Positions 1 to 8,491 of a DNA stretch of 47,277 nt are shown here, piece by piece. This DNA comes from Candidatus Aminicenantota bacterium. GTDB lineage: Bacteria > Acidobacteriota > Aminicenantia > UBA2199. The stretch spans positions 1 to 47,277 of the forward strand of contig JAUWQW010000006.1 in NCBI GenBank assembly GCA_030610885.1, written 5' to 3'. Position 1 is the stretch's first letter. Every line of letters begins with the position of its first letter. The notes beneath the pieces are model-generated. The model made no database searches. It was not told the origin of the DNA and saw nothing but the letters and a program-made list of their open reading frames with translations. The position numbers and the translations under genes are program-made.

Positions 1-470
1 CCTATAAGAGTAAAATGGTCTATATCAATTGAAATATTTTTTGCACCTACACCCTGCCCAATTATAACATCAATCTTGAAATCTTCCATAGCTTTATAAA
101 GGATCTCTTCAAGATTGGTCTTTAACCTATGAATTTCATCAATAAATAACACATCATCCGTGTCTAAGTCAGTTAAGATAGCGGTTAAATCCCCTTTCTT
201 ATCCAGGGTTGGGCCTGATGTCTGTTTTATGTTTACACCAATTTCATAAGCAATTATATGAGCAAGAGTTGTTTTACCCAATCCAGGAGGTCCAGAAAAC
301 AAAACATGATCAAGAACTTCATTTCTATGTTTTGCGCCTTTTATGTATGTTTTTAAATTCTTAATTTTCTTTTTTTGCCCAATAAATTCTTTAATATTTG
401 TTGGTCTTAAGTTTTGCTCAAATTTAATTTCTTCATTACTCTCCACAGGATTTAATTTTGTTTCGCTCAT
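1..470 (-). CDS. ruvB: Holliday junction branch-migration helicase RuvB (partial, C-terminus off window)
   Basis: AAA+ motor that drives branch migration of Holliday junctions together with RuvA. Only the first 156 codons are present because the gene runs off the left edge. Visible features are Walker A GPPGLGKT (residues 60-67), Walker B/box [10 protein letters not shown] (109-116) and the RuvB-specific stretch following [12 protein letters not shown] near residue 21. The ATG at 470-468 lies 2 bases after the ruvA stop and is preceded by AGGA, so it is the last visible gene of a thiC-MBL-yebC-ruvC-ruvA-ruvB run. Identification is firm; the C-terminal winged-helix domain cannot be assessed. 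Confidence 0.96.
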   Translation of the reverse strand, partial: MSETKLNPVESNEEIKFEQNLRPTNIKEFIGQKKKIKNLKTYIKGAKHRNEVLDHVLFSGPPGLGKTTLAHIIAYEIGVNIKQTSGPTLDKKGDLTAILTDLDTDDVLFIDEIHRLKTNLEEILYKAMEDFKIDVIIGQGVGAKNISIDIDHFTLI

Positions 471-472
471 AA

Positions 473-1060
473 TTATTTCCTACTAATTTTTTTTAATACT
501 AATTTAAATAGAATACTAAACGAATTTTCTTCTGGATTTTCTTTAATGGTTTTATTAACAAATTCCCTTATAGGTCTTGTTGGATAACCCAAATTAACAA
601 GGGCTGAAATCAAATCTTCCTTTAATTTTACTTTAGTATCACCAACTTCATATTCTTTAAAATCAATTTTCCCTGTTAATTCTAATATAATCCTTTGAGC
701 TGTTTTTTTACCAATACCTGGTACTGAGCTCAACTTGAGTACATTGCTTGTTTCAACTGTTTGAACAAATTCATCTATTGAAAAAGCTGAAATAAAACAA
801 AGGGCTGTTTTTCCACCAATTCCAGATATAGAGAGCATCTTTTTAAACAAGATTTTTTCCTTTTTAGATAAAAAACCATAAAGAAAAAATTCTTCATCTT
901 TTTGCCTTAAAACAGTGTATAATAAAATCTGTTCTTTTTTCTTAATATCAGAATAACTCGAAACAGGACACAAAACTTTAACAATTAAGCCATTCCCTAT
1001 ATCAAGATGTACCTCTCCTGGTGAAATATCAAAAATCTTACCCTTTATTGCTGAAATCAT
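473..1060 (-). CDS. ruvA: Holliday junction DNA helicase subunit RuvA
   Basis: RuvA binds four-way junctions as a tetramer and loads RuvB. The N-terminal [11 protein letters not shown] and the OB-fold part are followed by paired helix-hairpin-helix segments ([11 protein letters not shown] and [12 protein letters not shown]), and a C-terminal domain III contacts RuvB. I chose the ATG at 1060 (195 residues) over an upstream in-frame TTG because it forms an ATGA overlap with the ruvC stop and matches the family N-terminus. Length is normal. It is translationally coupled to ruvC upstream and ruvB downstream. Confidence 0.95.
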   Translation of the reverse strand: MISAIKGKIFDISPGEVHLDIGNGLIVKVLCPVSSYSDIKKKEQILLYTVLRQKDEEFFLYGFLSKKEKILFKKMLSISGIGGKTALCFISAFSIDEFVQTVETSNVLKLSSVPGIGKKTAQRIILELTGKIDFKEYEVGDTKVKLKEDLISALVNLGYPTRPIREFVNKTIKENPEENSFSILFKLVLKKISRK

Positions 1061-1524
1061 TTTAAATTCAACGAATAACAATAAGCAATTGCCAAAGCAT
1101 CACTTTCATCATTAGTAAGTTCTCTCTCCTTTAAATTTAATAAAATTTTTATCGTATTATTCACTTGAGTTTTTGTAGCATTACCATTCCCGGTTAATGC
1201 TAACTTTATCTGCATTGGTGAATAAAATTTAAGATCTATATTTTTAATTAACAAAGATGCAAGAACAACTCCTCTAACCTTTGATAAAAGATTCATTGAT
1301 TTCACATTCTTACCCAGAAAGCCTTCTTCTATAGCTGCTTCATCAATTGGAAAAGAAGTATAAATTTTTCCAAGTCTTTTCCATAATGTTTTCATTTTTG
1401 AATAAAAATCATTTTCTTTTAGTTTGATTGTCTCAGAATGGAGATAATATTTTTTCTTTTTCTCTATTTTTATAATCCCAACTCCAAAGTAGATTGAACC
1501 GGGATCAAATCCAATAACTATCAT
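1057..1524 (-). CDS. ruvC: Crossover junction endodeoxyribonuclease RuvC
   Basis: RuvC resolves Holliday junctions with an RNase H-fold active site. The four acidic residues are visible: D7 in GFDPG, E66/E67 in AIEEGF, and D139 and D142 in [11 protein letters not shown]. The length of 155 residues is typical. The start ATG overlaps the yebC stop (ATGA) and the stop overlaps the ruvA start, so yebC, ruvC and ruvA form a coupled unit, a common bacterial arrangement. Confidence 0.96.
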   Translation of the reverse strand: MIVIGFDPGSIYFGVGIIKIEKKKKYYLHSETIKLKENDFYSKMKTLWKRLGKIYTSFPIDEAAIEEGFLGKNVKSMNLLSKVRGVVLASLLIKNIDLKFYSPMQIKLALTGNGNATKTQVNNTIKILLNLKERELTNDESDALAIAYCYSLNLK

Positions 1525-2273
1525 AAACTGTTGTTATATTCTTCAATATCTTCATCTGAAATATCAAAATTAGACCAAACATTCTGGACATCATCAAGCT
1601 CTTCAATTTTATCAGATAATTTAAGCATCTGTTGCGCCTGTTTCCCCTCTAAATTTATATATGTTGATGGTATCATGGAAATTTCAGCAGACTCAACTTT
1701 AATATTCTTTGATTTTATTGCATTTAATACAGCTTCAAAATCCTCAATTGTAGTAAAAATTTCATAATCTTCATCCTCTACTTTCATATCCTCAGCTCCA
1801 CTTTCCAAAGCTACTTCCATTAAATCATCCTCATTAATTGAGCTCTTAGAAATAATAATTATACCCTTTCTTGAAAACATCCAGCTAACACAACCATGGT
1901 CACCCAAATTTCCGTTATATTTATCAAATACATACCTGATCTCAGCAACAGTTCTATTTTTATTATCTGTAAGTGTTTCAACAAGAACAACAACTCCACA
2001 TGGCCCATATCCTTCGTATACTATTTCTTCATAATTAACTCCATCTAACTCGCCTGTACCTCTCATAATTGCCTTTTTAATATTTTCATTGGGCATATTA
2101 ACAGATTTAGCACCTTCAATTGCGTGTCTTAACCTTGCATTTGATTCAGGGTCACCACTAATTTTTGCAGCAACTGTAATTTCCTTAATATAACGAGTGA
2201 AAATCTTACCTCGTTTTGCATCAGTTGCTGCCTTTTTATGCTTTATTGAAGCCCATTTTGAATGACCTGACAT
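1521..2273 (-). CDS. yebC: YebC/PmpR-family protein
   Basis: Member of the YebC/TACO1 family, which acts as DNA-binding transcriptional regulators or, as shown more recently for some members, as translation factors at difficult peptide motifs. The hallmark N-terminus [20 protein letters not shown] is present, followed by the family domains over the full 250 residues ([32 protein letters not shown]). A strong AAGGAG lies just before the ATG, inside the end of the upstream MBL gene. The usual yebC-ruvC linkage supports the call. Which of the two known activities it has cannot be told from sequence. Confidence 0.95.
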   Translation of the reverse strand: MSGHSKWASIKHKKAATDAKRGKIFTRYIKEITVAAKISGDPESNARLRHAIEGAKSVNMPNENIKKAIMRGTGELDGVNYEEIVYEGYGPCGVVVLVETLTDNKNRTVAEIRYVFDKYNGNLGDHGCVSWMFSRKGIIIISKSSINEDDLMEVALESGAEDMKVEDEDYEIFTTIEDFEAVLNAIKSKNIKVESAEISMIPSTYINLEGKQAQQMLKLSDKIEELDDVQNVWSNFDISDEDIEEYNNSL

Positions 2274-2274
2274 T

Positions 2275-3121
2275 TTAACTCCTTAAATCTATCTTATCTA
2301 ATTCTCTTGAAAGAAATGTGTTTTTAAACATTTTTTTTGCATCTTTAAGAATTCTTTCAAGATCATTATCCAAACGATCCGGATTATAATGAAATAGAAA
2401 TAATTTTTCAACATCACATTTTATTGCATTTTTAATAGCCATAGATACAGTGCTGTGGCCAAAACCCTCTTTTGAATTTTTCTCATTATAATACTCAGAA
2501 TCAATATACTGAGCATCATGAATTAGAACTTCAGCACCTTTTATAAAATCTATAATTTTACTTTTAAACCCTTTTGGAGACTCTACATCAGTTGCATAAA
2601 CAATACTTTTGTTCTCTGAGATCAACTTGTATATTAAAACTCCAGATATAGGATGTGAAGCATCTTTTGTAAATTCAACTTTAATATTTTCATCAATTTT
2701 CACACTCTTATTTTTCTTAAAATCCAGTTCATAAAAATTTATATTAGCTTTTATTCCCTTATTGCAAATCGGAGAAAATGGGTGATTAAAAATAGAATAA
2801 ATAACATTTTTCAAAGATATGTTCGGATAATAAGGGCAATAAATATTTATTTTAAAATTATTATCATAAAAAGGAGTAAAAAAAGGAAGCCCCTGAATAT
2901 GGTCAAAATGCAAATGAGTTAAAAAAATATCTATTTTTTTTGACATTCTTTTTCTTCTTTTTTAAATAATCCCCAATACTAATTATCCCGGTTCCTGCAT
3001 CGAAAATCACTATATTCTCTCTATTTTCTATTAAAATCGAAGAAGTATTACCTCCATATTTTAAAACATTTTTGTCAGGAACAGGATAACTCCCCCTTAC
3101 TCCATAAAATACAATATTCAT
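2275..3121 (-). CDS. MBL-fold metal-dependent hydrolase, split by a frameshift in an A8 tract
   Basis: Two overlapping reading frames make up one metallo-beta-lactamase-fold hydrolase. The first (start ATG at 3121) gives [24 protein letters not shown] and [10 protein letters not shown], the normal N-terminus of this family. The second carries the metal site HLHFDH followed by later ligands such as HDAQY and FGHST. The frames meet at a run of eight A on the minus strand (2934-2941). With seven A the protein would read straight through (NVKK then [12 protein letters not shown]) as about 281 residues. This could be a sequencing error, a real mutation or transcriptional slippage. It lies 7 bases after thiC and 1 base before yebC. 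Substrate unknown; phosphodiesterase-like members exist. Confidence 0.85.
2934..2941 (-). other. A8 homopolymer at the frameshift point
   Basis: Eight consecutive A on the minus strand sit exactly where the MBL-hydrolase reading frame changes. Losing one A restores a continuous family-like sequence. The downstream frame also has its own ATG just before the run, but a protein starting there would lack the first beta strands of the fold. Confidence 0.8.
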
Positions 3122-3128
3122 ACTTTTT

Positions 3129-4403
3129 TTATAATTTATCCTTTAAAATTTTATAAACACATAGATCTCCACACATTGAACAAGCTTCAGTACTTGAACT
3201 TCTTTTTAATCTTACATCTATATACTTTTCCGGATCAATACAGTATTTTTCCTGGTCTTTCCAATTTAAATTCCTCCTTGCTTCAGCCATTCTATTATCT
3301 ATATCAATTGCCTTTGGAATTTTCTTACCAATATCAGCTACATGAGCAGCTATTCTTGATGCTATAATGCCCTCTTTAACATCTAATTCATCAGGGAGAC
3401 CTAAGTGTTCAGCAGGAGTAACATAACACAAAAAATCTGCTCCAGCTGTACCAGCAATAGCTCCTCCAATTGCAGCAGTAATATGATCATACCCCGGAGC
3501 AATATCAGTAACAATAGGACCCAAAACATAAAATGGAGCTTCATCACAAATAGATTTTTGTAATTTTATATTCATTTTAATCTGATCTATAGGAAGATGC
3601 CCTGGACCTTCTACCATTACCTGCACTCCTGCATCTCTTGATCTTTTCACAAGCTCTCCTAAAGTTAATAATTCTTCTATTTGTCCCCAATCTGTTCCAT
3701 CAGCAAGACAACCTGGTCTCAATCCATCTCCCAGAGAAAGAGTCACATCATATTTTTTTGCTACATCAAGTATTTTATCAAAATATTCATACAAGGGATT
3801 CTCTTTATTGTTATGTATCATCCAGCCTGTGATCAATGAACCACCACGTGACACAATATCTGCTTTCCTTTTTTGAATTCTTATTTTATTAATAGCTTTT
3901 AAAGTTACACCTGCATGAACAGTCATAAAATCAACACCATCCACAGCCTGCTCTTCAATAAATTCAATCATTTCTTCAATACTCATATCAACAAATGTTT
4001 TACCATTTTTCACAATATCTCTTACCATCTGGTATACAGGAACATTTCCAAAAGGTATGGTTGATCTTTCAATCAAAGCCTTTCTTATGTCCCTTATATT
4101 ACCACCTGTACTTAAATCCATAACTGTATCACATTTATATTTTATAACCATATCAATTTTTTTTATTTCATTATTGATATCATAATAATCTTCAGAAGTA
4201 CCAATATTTGCATTTACTTTTGTTGTTAGATTTTTACCAATTCCAATTGGGATTAAATTTTTATGATTTTTATTTGCAGGTATAACAATCATACCTTTTG
4301 CAAGCAAATCTCTCAGTTTTTCTTCTTCTACAAACTCATTTTTAGCAACAATTTTCATCTCATCAGTTATTATGCCTTTTCTTGCATTCTCAATCTGTGT
4401 CAT
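3129..4403 (-). CDS. thiC: Phosphomethylpyrimidine synthase ThiC
   Basis: Radical-SAM enzyme that converts aminoimidazole ribotide to HMP phosphate, the pyrimidine half of thiamine. The 424-residue length fits the short ThiC type. Conserved stretches include CDTVMDLSTGG, IPFGNVPVYQ, FMTVHAGV, VMVEGPGHLP and DFLCYVTPAEHLGLP. The C-terminal cluster-binding cysteines are C408, C411 and C415 (CSMCGDLC, a CX2CX3C form). The start ATG has GAGGG 4 bases upstream and a consensus promoter 20 bases away. No TPP riboswitch fits in the roughly 95-bp divergent gap, and no other thiamine gene is nearby. It heads the run ending in ruvB. Confidence 0.95.
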   Translation of the reverse strand: MTQIENARKGIITDEMKIVAKNEFVEEEKLRDLLAKGMIVIPANKNHKNLIPIGIGKNLTTKVNANIGTSEDYYDINNEIKKIDMVIKYKCDTVMDLSTGGNIRDIRKALIERSTIPFGNVPVYQMVRDIVKNGKTFVDMSIEEMIEFIEEQAVDGVDFMTVHAGVTLKAINKIRIQKRKADIVSRGGSLITGWMIHNNKENPLYEYFDKILDVAKKYDVTLSLGDGLRPGCLADGTDWGQIEELLTLGELVKRSRDAGVQVMVEGPGHLPIDQIKMNIKLQKSICDEAPFYVLGPIVTDIAPGYDHITAAIGGAIAGTAGADFLCYVTPAEHLGLPDELDVKEGIIASRIAAHVADIGKKIPKAIDIDNRMAEARRNLNWKDQEKYCIDPEKYIDVRLKRSSSTEACSMCGDLCVYKILKDKL

Positions 4404-4422
4404 AATTCCCTCATTACACTAA

Positions 4423-4451
4423 ATATTATCTTATTTTTTGCTTTAAATCAA
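4423..4451 (-). promoter_or_regulatory. Promoter of the thiC-MBL-yebC-ruvCAB run
   Basis: On the minus strand TTGATT (4446-4451), a 17-base spacer and TAATAT (4423-4428). The predicted start near 4416 leaves a leader of about 13 bases holding the GAGGG ribosome site of thiC. The leader is too short for a riboswitch. Confidence 0.7.
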
Positions 4452-4519
4452 GTATTAAAATCTATTTTCAGTTATATATCTTACACTATCAATTATATGT
4501 GAAATATTTAAAAAAACAC

Positions 4520-4548
4520 TTGCCACAAACACTGTTTTTAATTATACT
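4520..4548 (+). promoter_or_regulatory. Promoter of the RlmD/TrmA-type gene, nearly leaderless
   Basis: TTGCCA (4520-4525), 17-base spacer, TATACT (4543-4548). The predicted transcription start (about 4555) is only a few bases before the ATG at 4559, which has no Shine-Dalgarno sequence. Confidence 0.65.
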
Positions 4549-4558
4549 ATTTCTTATT

Positions 4559-5740
4559 ATGAAGACCGGTATTGTAGAAAGAATAGTTAATGGAGGATGG
4601 GGCATTGTAAGAAGCCCAGAAGGTATAGTCTTTTTAACAGGAGTTATACCCAGCGAAACCGTAGAATTTGAAATAAAGGAAAAAGCAAGGGGAATATTAT
4701 GGGGGCGTTTATTAAAAATTATATCTTCGCACCATAGTAGAGTTAAACCTATTTGCCCATATTACGAAGAATGTGGCGGGTGTTGTTTTCAACATATTGA
4801 ATACACATTTCAGCAAACTATAAAGACCTCTATTTTCCTGGATGATTTAAAACGAATAGCAGGACTTGAACGACGTATTGATAGGTATGTTGTTTCTCCT
4901 CCCTTTGAGTACAGGATAAGGGCAAGGATGAAACCTGCAAGTAATAATTGTATTGGATTTATAAAAAAATCTACAAATCAGGTTTTGCAAATAAACAATT
5001 GTCTTTTGTTTAATGAAAGGATAAACAGATTTTTAACTGCATGGAACAACCAGAAAAGTCCCCCCTTTTTTTATCAATATGATATTCTATTTAATCCAGA
5101 CAATGAGAAATTATATGTTCATCTTTCACACCCTCCATCCACAAAAACAGAGATTATCTTAAAAGGTTACTCTGATGTTGTATTTACATGGAAAGGGAAC
5201 GAACAGGCAGGGATATCTTATATTAAAATTGGAAATTTCAAATATTTGGCATCACCATCTCTCTTTTTTCAGAATAATTTTTTCATGCTGGAAAATCTTC
5301 TGGATCTTGTTAAACAATACCTGTGTTCACATGATACTGTAATAGATCTTTATTCAGGAGTTGGCTTTTTTCTTCCTCTTCTTTACTCCCATTCAAAACA
5401 AACAATAGGTGTGGAAAGTTCATCTTTTGCAGTCAAACTGGCTTCCATGTCCTTTCCAGAAGCCTCTCTTTATAATATGCCTGTAGAAAAGTTCGATTTT
5501 CCTCCTGCTGATATTGTTTTATGCGATCCTCCCAGATCAGGACTTTCCAATATAGTGAAAAAAAGAATAAAAGATAGGAATTATAAAAGCATTATTTATA
5601 TATCCTGTAATTCTGCAACATTTTGTCGTGATTTGCGATTTTTCCTTGATCATGGTTATCAAATCAAAGATCTCAATCTAATCGATCTTTTTCCACAAAC
5701 CCCCCATTTTGAAATAGTAAGTAATATTATACTAACTTAA
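4559..5740 (+). CDS. Class I SAM-dependent RNA uridine-5-methyltransferase (RlmD/TrmA family)
   Basis: Methylates C5 of a uridine in rRNA or tRNA. From this start (393 residues) the protein opens with a TRAM domain (about 1-58), then an iron-sulfur-type cysteine set C66, C72 and C75 (CPYYEECGGC) with a possible fourth in NNCLLF. The methyltransferase domain follows: DLYSGVGFF (SAM site), DPPRSG (motif IV) and SCNS holding the catalytic cysteine. The C-terminal PHFEIV is typical. An in-frame ATG at 4499 would add 20 hydrophobic residues absent from the family and would lie upstream of the promoter, so I prefer 4559. RlmD versus TrmA specificity cannot be decided. Confidence 0.88.
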   Translation: MKTGIVERIVNGGWGIVRSPEGIVFLTGVIPSETVEFEIKEKARGILWGRLLKIISSHHSRVKPICPYYEECGGCCFQHIEYTFQQTIKTSIFLDDLKRIAGLERRIDRYVVSPPFEYRIRARMKPASNNCIGFIKKSTNQVLQINNCLLFNERINRFLTAWNNQKSPPFFYQYDILFNPDNEKLYVHLSHPPSTKTEIILKGYSDVVFTWKGNEQAGISYIKIGNFKYLASPSLFFQNNFFMLENLLDLVKQYLCSHDTVIDLYSGVGFFLPLLYSHSKQTIGVESSSFAVKLASMSFPEASLYNMPVEKFDFPPADIVLCDPPRSGLSNIVKKRIKDRNYKSIIYISCNSATFCRDLRFFLDHGYQIKDLNLIDLFPQTPHFEIVSNIILT

Positions 5741-5746
5741 ATATAT

Positions 5747-6451
5747 CTATATAGAAATATCCTTAAAGAGTTGGCTTAATGCAACTGATGCACATTCCCT
5801 AATATTCTGATCATAAATATGAGATATTACAGATGGCTCAGGGTTAATTTCTATACAAAATGCTCCGTTGTTTTTAGCAATTTCAGGGAAACCAGCTGCA
5901 GGATATACAATTCCTGAGGTTCCAATACTAATAAATATGTCACAAGTGCTAATTGCACTAATGGCCTGTTGAATCACCTCATGATTCAGCATATCTCCAA
6001 ACCATACAATATCAGGTCTCAGCCAAGTGCCACATTTTTCACATCTGTAGTTCCTATAAGCATTTCCAATATCTTCAAAAATGTCATGTTTGGGGCATTT
6101 CAGCCGCCAAACGCTGCCATGAAGTTCAATAACATTCTTACTCCCTGCTCGCTGATGCATACCATCAATATTTTGAGTTACAATTATTACTTGAGGATGC
6201 GTGTTTTCCAATTCTGAGATCACAAAGTGACCCGAATGAGGTTTGCATCCCAGAACTGCTTTTCGTCTTATTTCATGGAACTTGAGCACCTTTTCAGGGT
6301 CTTGATCAAATGCTGCCTGGCATGCATACTCTTCCCAATTATACTTATTCCATATTCCGCCTTTTCCCCTGTAAGTGGGTACATTGCTTTCTGCGGACAT
6401 TCCAGCACCAGTAAAAAATACAATTTTTTTATAATCTACTGAATTTATCAT
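5747..6451 (-). CDS. cobB: Sir2-family NAD-dependent protein deacylase
   Basis: Removes acyl groups from lysines using NAD. Motifs: GAGMSAESNVPTYRG (15-29), TQNIDGMH (92-99), catalytic H111 in ELHGS, and a zinc module with C119, C137 and C140. The usual fourth cysteine position of the first pair is H122 (CPKH), an unusual Cys-X2-His half-site. The acyl-pocket motif that in CobB/SIRT5-type enzymes has Tyr and Arg reads KFHEIRR, so the Tyr position is His59. Converges with the RNA methyltransferase gene, 6 bases apart. Transcription appears leaderless from a TTGACA promoter. The deacylase call is firm; acyl preference is unknown. Confidence 0.93.
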   Translation of the reverse strand: MINSVDYKKIVFFTGAGMSAESNVPTYRGKGGIWNKYNWEEYACQAAFDQDPEKVLKFHEIRRKAVLGCKPHSGHFVISELENTHPQVIIVTQNIDGMHQRAGSKNVIELHGSVWRLKCPKHDIFEDIGNAYRNYRCEKCGTWLRPDIVWFGDMLNHEVIQQAISAISTCDIFISIGTSGIVYPAAGFPEIAKNNGAFCIEINPEPSVISHIYDQNIRECASVALSQLFKDISI

Positions 6452-6458
6452 TATAAAA

Positions 6459-6487
6459 AGAATATTAAAATAATCTCAAAATGTCAA
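6459..6487 (-). promoter_or_regulatory. Leaderless promoter of the sirtuin gene
   Basis: On the minus strand TTGACA (6482-6487), 17-base spacer, TATTCT (6459-6464), then 7 bases to the ATG at 6451. The predicted start coincides with the start codon and no ribosome site is possible. Confidence 0.7.
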
Positions 6488-6502
6488 GAACTGTACTCCT
6501 AT

Positions 6503-6531
6503 TTGATTAAAATGTTGTAGAATGGTAGAAT
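6503..6531 (+). promoter_or_regulatory. Leaderless promoter of the AbiEii-type toxin operon
   Basis: TTGATT (6503-6508), 17-base spacer, TAGAAT (6526-6531), then 6 bases to the ATG at 6538. The 86-bp gap thus holds two divergent promoters, both firing at the start codons of their genes. Confidence 0.65.
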
Positions 6532-6537
6532 ATAATT

Positions 6538-7203
6538 ATGTTACAGGGAAATATTCTAAAAAATTTAGAAACCCAGCTAATTAAATTATTAGAATGTGAT
6601 ATTCTTCCTCAGGAAAGCTATCTTGCTGGAGGTACTGCTGTTTATTTCTATTTTAAGCATCGAATATCTATTGATCTTGATTTTTTCACACCCGTGAATT
6701 TCAATCCAGATATTTTTATTTTTAAATTAAAAAATTGTTTCAAGCATGTATATGTTGAATTAATGGAGAAAAATAGTGTTATATTATATATTTCAGAAGA
6801 AAAGATAAAATTATCATTATTCTATTTTCCATACACCCTTTTATCTAAAATTCATTCATATCCTGTTAAAAATAACAAACTTTGTCCTATTGCATCATTG
6901 GATGATCTGGAAGCAATGAAAGCTATAGCCATTTCACAAAGAGGATCAATAAAAGATTTTATTGACCTCTATTTTCTATTAAATAAAACAGGCCATTGTT
7001 TTAATGATATAGTGGAACTTGTAAGTAAAAAATATAAAATAGACAGGTATGAATATCAATTAAAAACTTCTTTTGTTTATTTTGATGACGCAGAAAGAGA
7101 ATATGATAGTATCATTATGATTAAAGAAAATAATAGAAATAAGAAGATAAAAATGAAGGAGTGGAAGGAAATAAAAAGCTTCTTCTATGGATTTACAAAA
7201 TGA
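6538..7203 (+). CDS. AbiEii/AbiGii-family nucleotidyltransferase (putative toxin)
   Basis: Nucleotidyltransferase of the AbiEii family, the toxin half of type IV-like toxin-antitoxin and abortive-infection systems. The diagnostic N-terminal block LAGGTAVYFYFKHRISIDLDFF contains the GG and DxD residues of the active site. Downstream LDDLEAMKAIAISQRGSIKDFIDLYFLL is the conserved helical region of the family. Length of 221 residues is normal for the compact form. It overlaps the next gene by ATGA, so the two are translationally coupled. There is no AbiEi-type winged-helix antitoxin upstream; the partner is downstream. Confidence 0.85.
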   Translation: MLQGNILKNLETQLIKLLECDILPQESYLAGGTAVYFYFKHRISIDLDFFTPVNFNPDIFIFKLKNCFKHVYVELMEKNSVILYISEEKIKLSLFYFPYTLLSKIHSYPVKNNKLCPIASLDDLEAMKAIAISQRGSIKDFIDLYFLLNKTGHCFNDIVELVSKKYKIDRYEYQLKTSFVYFDDAEREYDSIIMIKENNRNKKIKMKEWKEIKSFFYGFTK

Positions 7204-7460
7204 GAAAAGAATTGTTCTGGGATATGGAAGCTGGTAATGTATCTTCAGACACTGAAATTGAAAGAGCAATAAATTTTGGTGGGTTTGCTTACATAAAAGA
7301 AGTTCAAAAAAAATATGGTATAAAAAAATTTAAGCATGTTTTAAAAAATAATAGAAACCTGAGCAAAAAAGCTGTAAATTACTGGTGTTTACAATTCAAT
7401 ATTAATAGAAATGAAACCCATACTTATAAATTTAAGAAAATCTGGACCCCTTTCAGATAA
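7200..7460 (+). CDS. Small partner of the AbiEii-type toxin (DUF6922-like, putative antitoxin)
   Basis: An 86-residue protein starting at the ATG within the ATGA overlap (7200). The pattern LFWDME near the start, then IERAINFGGFAYIKEVQKKYG and a C-terminal LSKKAVNYW, matches my recollection of the DUF6922-type proteins that accompany AbiEii-like nucleotidyltransferases. Gene order is toxin first, partner second. It has no recognisable DNA-binding motif, so neutralisation would probably be by direct contact or indirectly. An antitoxin role is inferred from position and not shown. A longer in-frame start at 7161 would lie inside the toxin gene and is less likely. Confidence 0.7.
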   Translation: MRKELFWDMEAGNVSSDTEIERAINFGGFAYIKEVQKKYGIKKFKHVLKNNRNLSKKAVNYWCLQFNINRNETHTYKFKKIWTPFR

Positions 7461-7511
7461 AAACCATTAACTAACATAATCAATAATCTGTTAAATCTCA
7501 CGAGTTTATTC

Positions 7512-7540
7512 TTGATATTAGAAAACAAATATGATAACAT
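7512..7540 (+). promoter_or_regulatory. Promoter of tRNA-Leu
   Basis: TTGATA (7512-7517), 17-base spacer, TAACAT (7535-7540). The predicted start is 2-3 bases before the mature tRNA 5' end at 7550. Confidence 0.6.
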
Positions 7541-7549
7541 ATTTTCCTT

Positions 7550-7634
7550 GCCGGGGTGGCGGAATTGGCAGACGCACGGGACTTAAAATCCCGGGAGGGC
7601 TAACCTCGTGAGGGTTCGATTCCCTCCTCCGGCA
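7550..7634 (+). tRNA. tRNA-Leu (anticodon UAA)
   Basis: The 85-base cloverleaf has acceptor arm GCCGGGG pairing with CTCCGGC (one G-T pair), a D-arm, anticodon stem CGGGA/TCCCG enclosing loop CTTAAAA (anticodon TAA at 7584-7586), a long class II variable arm as expected for leucine, and a T-arm with GGTTCGATTCC. Discriminator base is A. CCA is not encoded, so it must be added by nucleotidyltransferase. I see no integrated element at its 3' end. Confidence 0.97.
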
Positions 7635-7722
7635 ATTAGCACAAAATTTCATTCTTTAACGATTTGCGACTGATCATGTTTAGACCTTTCAATTGGCATT
7701 ATATTTAAATTAAAATAAAAAT

Positions 7723-7750
7723 TTGACATTTTAATTCTATCTGATAAAAT
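7723..7750 (+). promoter_or_regulatory. Promoter of the LysE-family gene, near-leaderless
   Basis: TTGACA (7723-7728), 16-base spacer, TAAAAT (7745-7750), 9 bases to the ATG at 7760. No Shine-Dalgarno sequence is present. Confidence 0.65.
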
Positions 7751-7759
7751 ATTTTCTGA

Positions 7760-8461
7760 ATGTCTTCAACATCAATAATATTTTTTTATATTTCAACATT
7801 TTTTATAGCATTTCTAATGTGTATTCCAATAGGACCTGTAAATTTAGAAATATTCCATAATTCTGTAAAAAAACACTATCCGCAAGCAATTAGTACTGCT
7901 GTTGGAGCCTCCTTTGGTGATTCGATTTGGGCTTTAACTGCCTTTTTAGGGATGTCGCCTTTTGTTTCATCTCGTTATACAGAAGCAGCTTTTTTAACTT
8001 TTGCTGCAGTAATTACATTTATACTCGGTGTTGTTACTTTAAAAGAAACAAAATATATTGAAAAAAAAGAGAAAGAACTCATAACAAAAATAAAAAGAAA
8101 AAAAAAAAGATGGGCTATATTAAAAGGGTTAACAATAGTTTTAATTAATCCATTACCTATTATTTCATGGATGATAGCCTTATCTATTCTAAGAAAATTT
8201 AAAGTATATATTCCTTCAAAATTAAATTATGAAGCAATATTTTTAATGGTTGTTGTTGTTGGGAGTTTCTCTTATTTCCTTTTAATAATATTTATAACAA
8301 ATAGAATGAAAAAATTTTTTAATCATACAAGAACTACAAAAATAATAAGAGTTTTAGGGTATTTATTTATAGGATTTAGCTTTTATTTCTTGTATTATGC
8401 AATAAAACTATTCTTTTTTAATGGAAGACTTATCAGCCCCGACAAAATAAATCTACCTTGA
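7760..8461 (+). CDS. LysE/RhtB-family exporter
   Basis: Inner-membrane exporter of the LysE superfamily, whose members export amino acids or other small solutes. The family signature is at the N-terminus: a first membrane helix ending in IPIGPVNLEIFHNSVKK, then AISTAVGASFGDSIWALTAFLGM. About six hydrophobic segments are visible over 233 residues, with a very basic cytoplasmic loop (KIKRKKKRWAILKG) before the second half. No regulator gene is adjacent, so the substrate cannot be guessed. It is followed directly by a separate promoter for the YchF-like gene. Confidence 0.82.
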   Translation: MSSTSIIFFYISTFFIAFLMCIPIGPVNLEIFHNSVKKHYPQAISTAVGASFGDSIWALTAFLGMSPFVSSRYTEAAFLTFAAVITFILGVVTLKETKYIEKKEKELITKIKRKKKRWAILKGLTIVLINPLPIISWMIALSILRKFKVYIPSKLNYEAIFLMVVVVGSFSYFLLIIFITNRMKKFFNHTRTTKIIRVLGYLFIGFSFYFLYYAIKLFFFNGRLISPDKINLP

Positions 8462-8485
8462 CGTTAATACAATATTCTGTATAAT
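8458..8485 (+). promoter_or_regulatory. Leaderless promoter of the YchF-like gene
   Basis: TTGACG (8458-8463, overlapping the end of the preceding gene), 16-base spacer, TATAAT (8480-8485), then 6 bases to the ATG at 8492. The predicted start is the A of ATG. Confidence 0.7.
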
Positions 8486-8491
8486 TTCTTT

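Noticed and set aside
4404-4558. TPP riboswitch ahead of thiC
   Set aside because: The divergent gap is about 95 to 155 bp and holds two promoters close to both genes; no THI-box sequence or room for the structure.
7550-7760. Integration site of a mobile element at tRNA-Leu
   Set aside because: I found no repeat of the tRNA 3' end and no integrase nearby.
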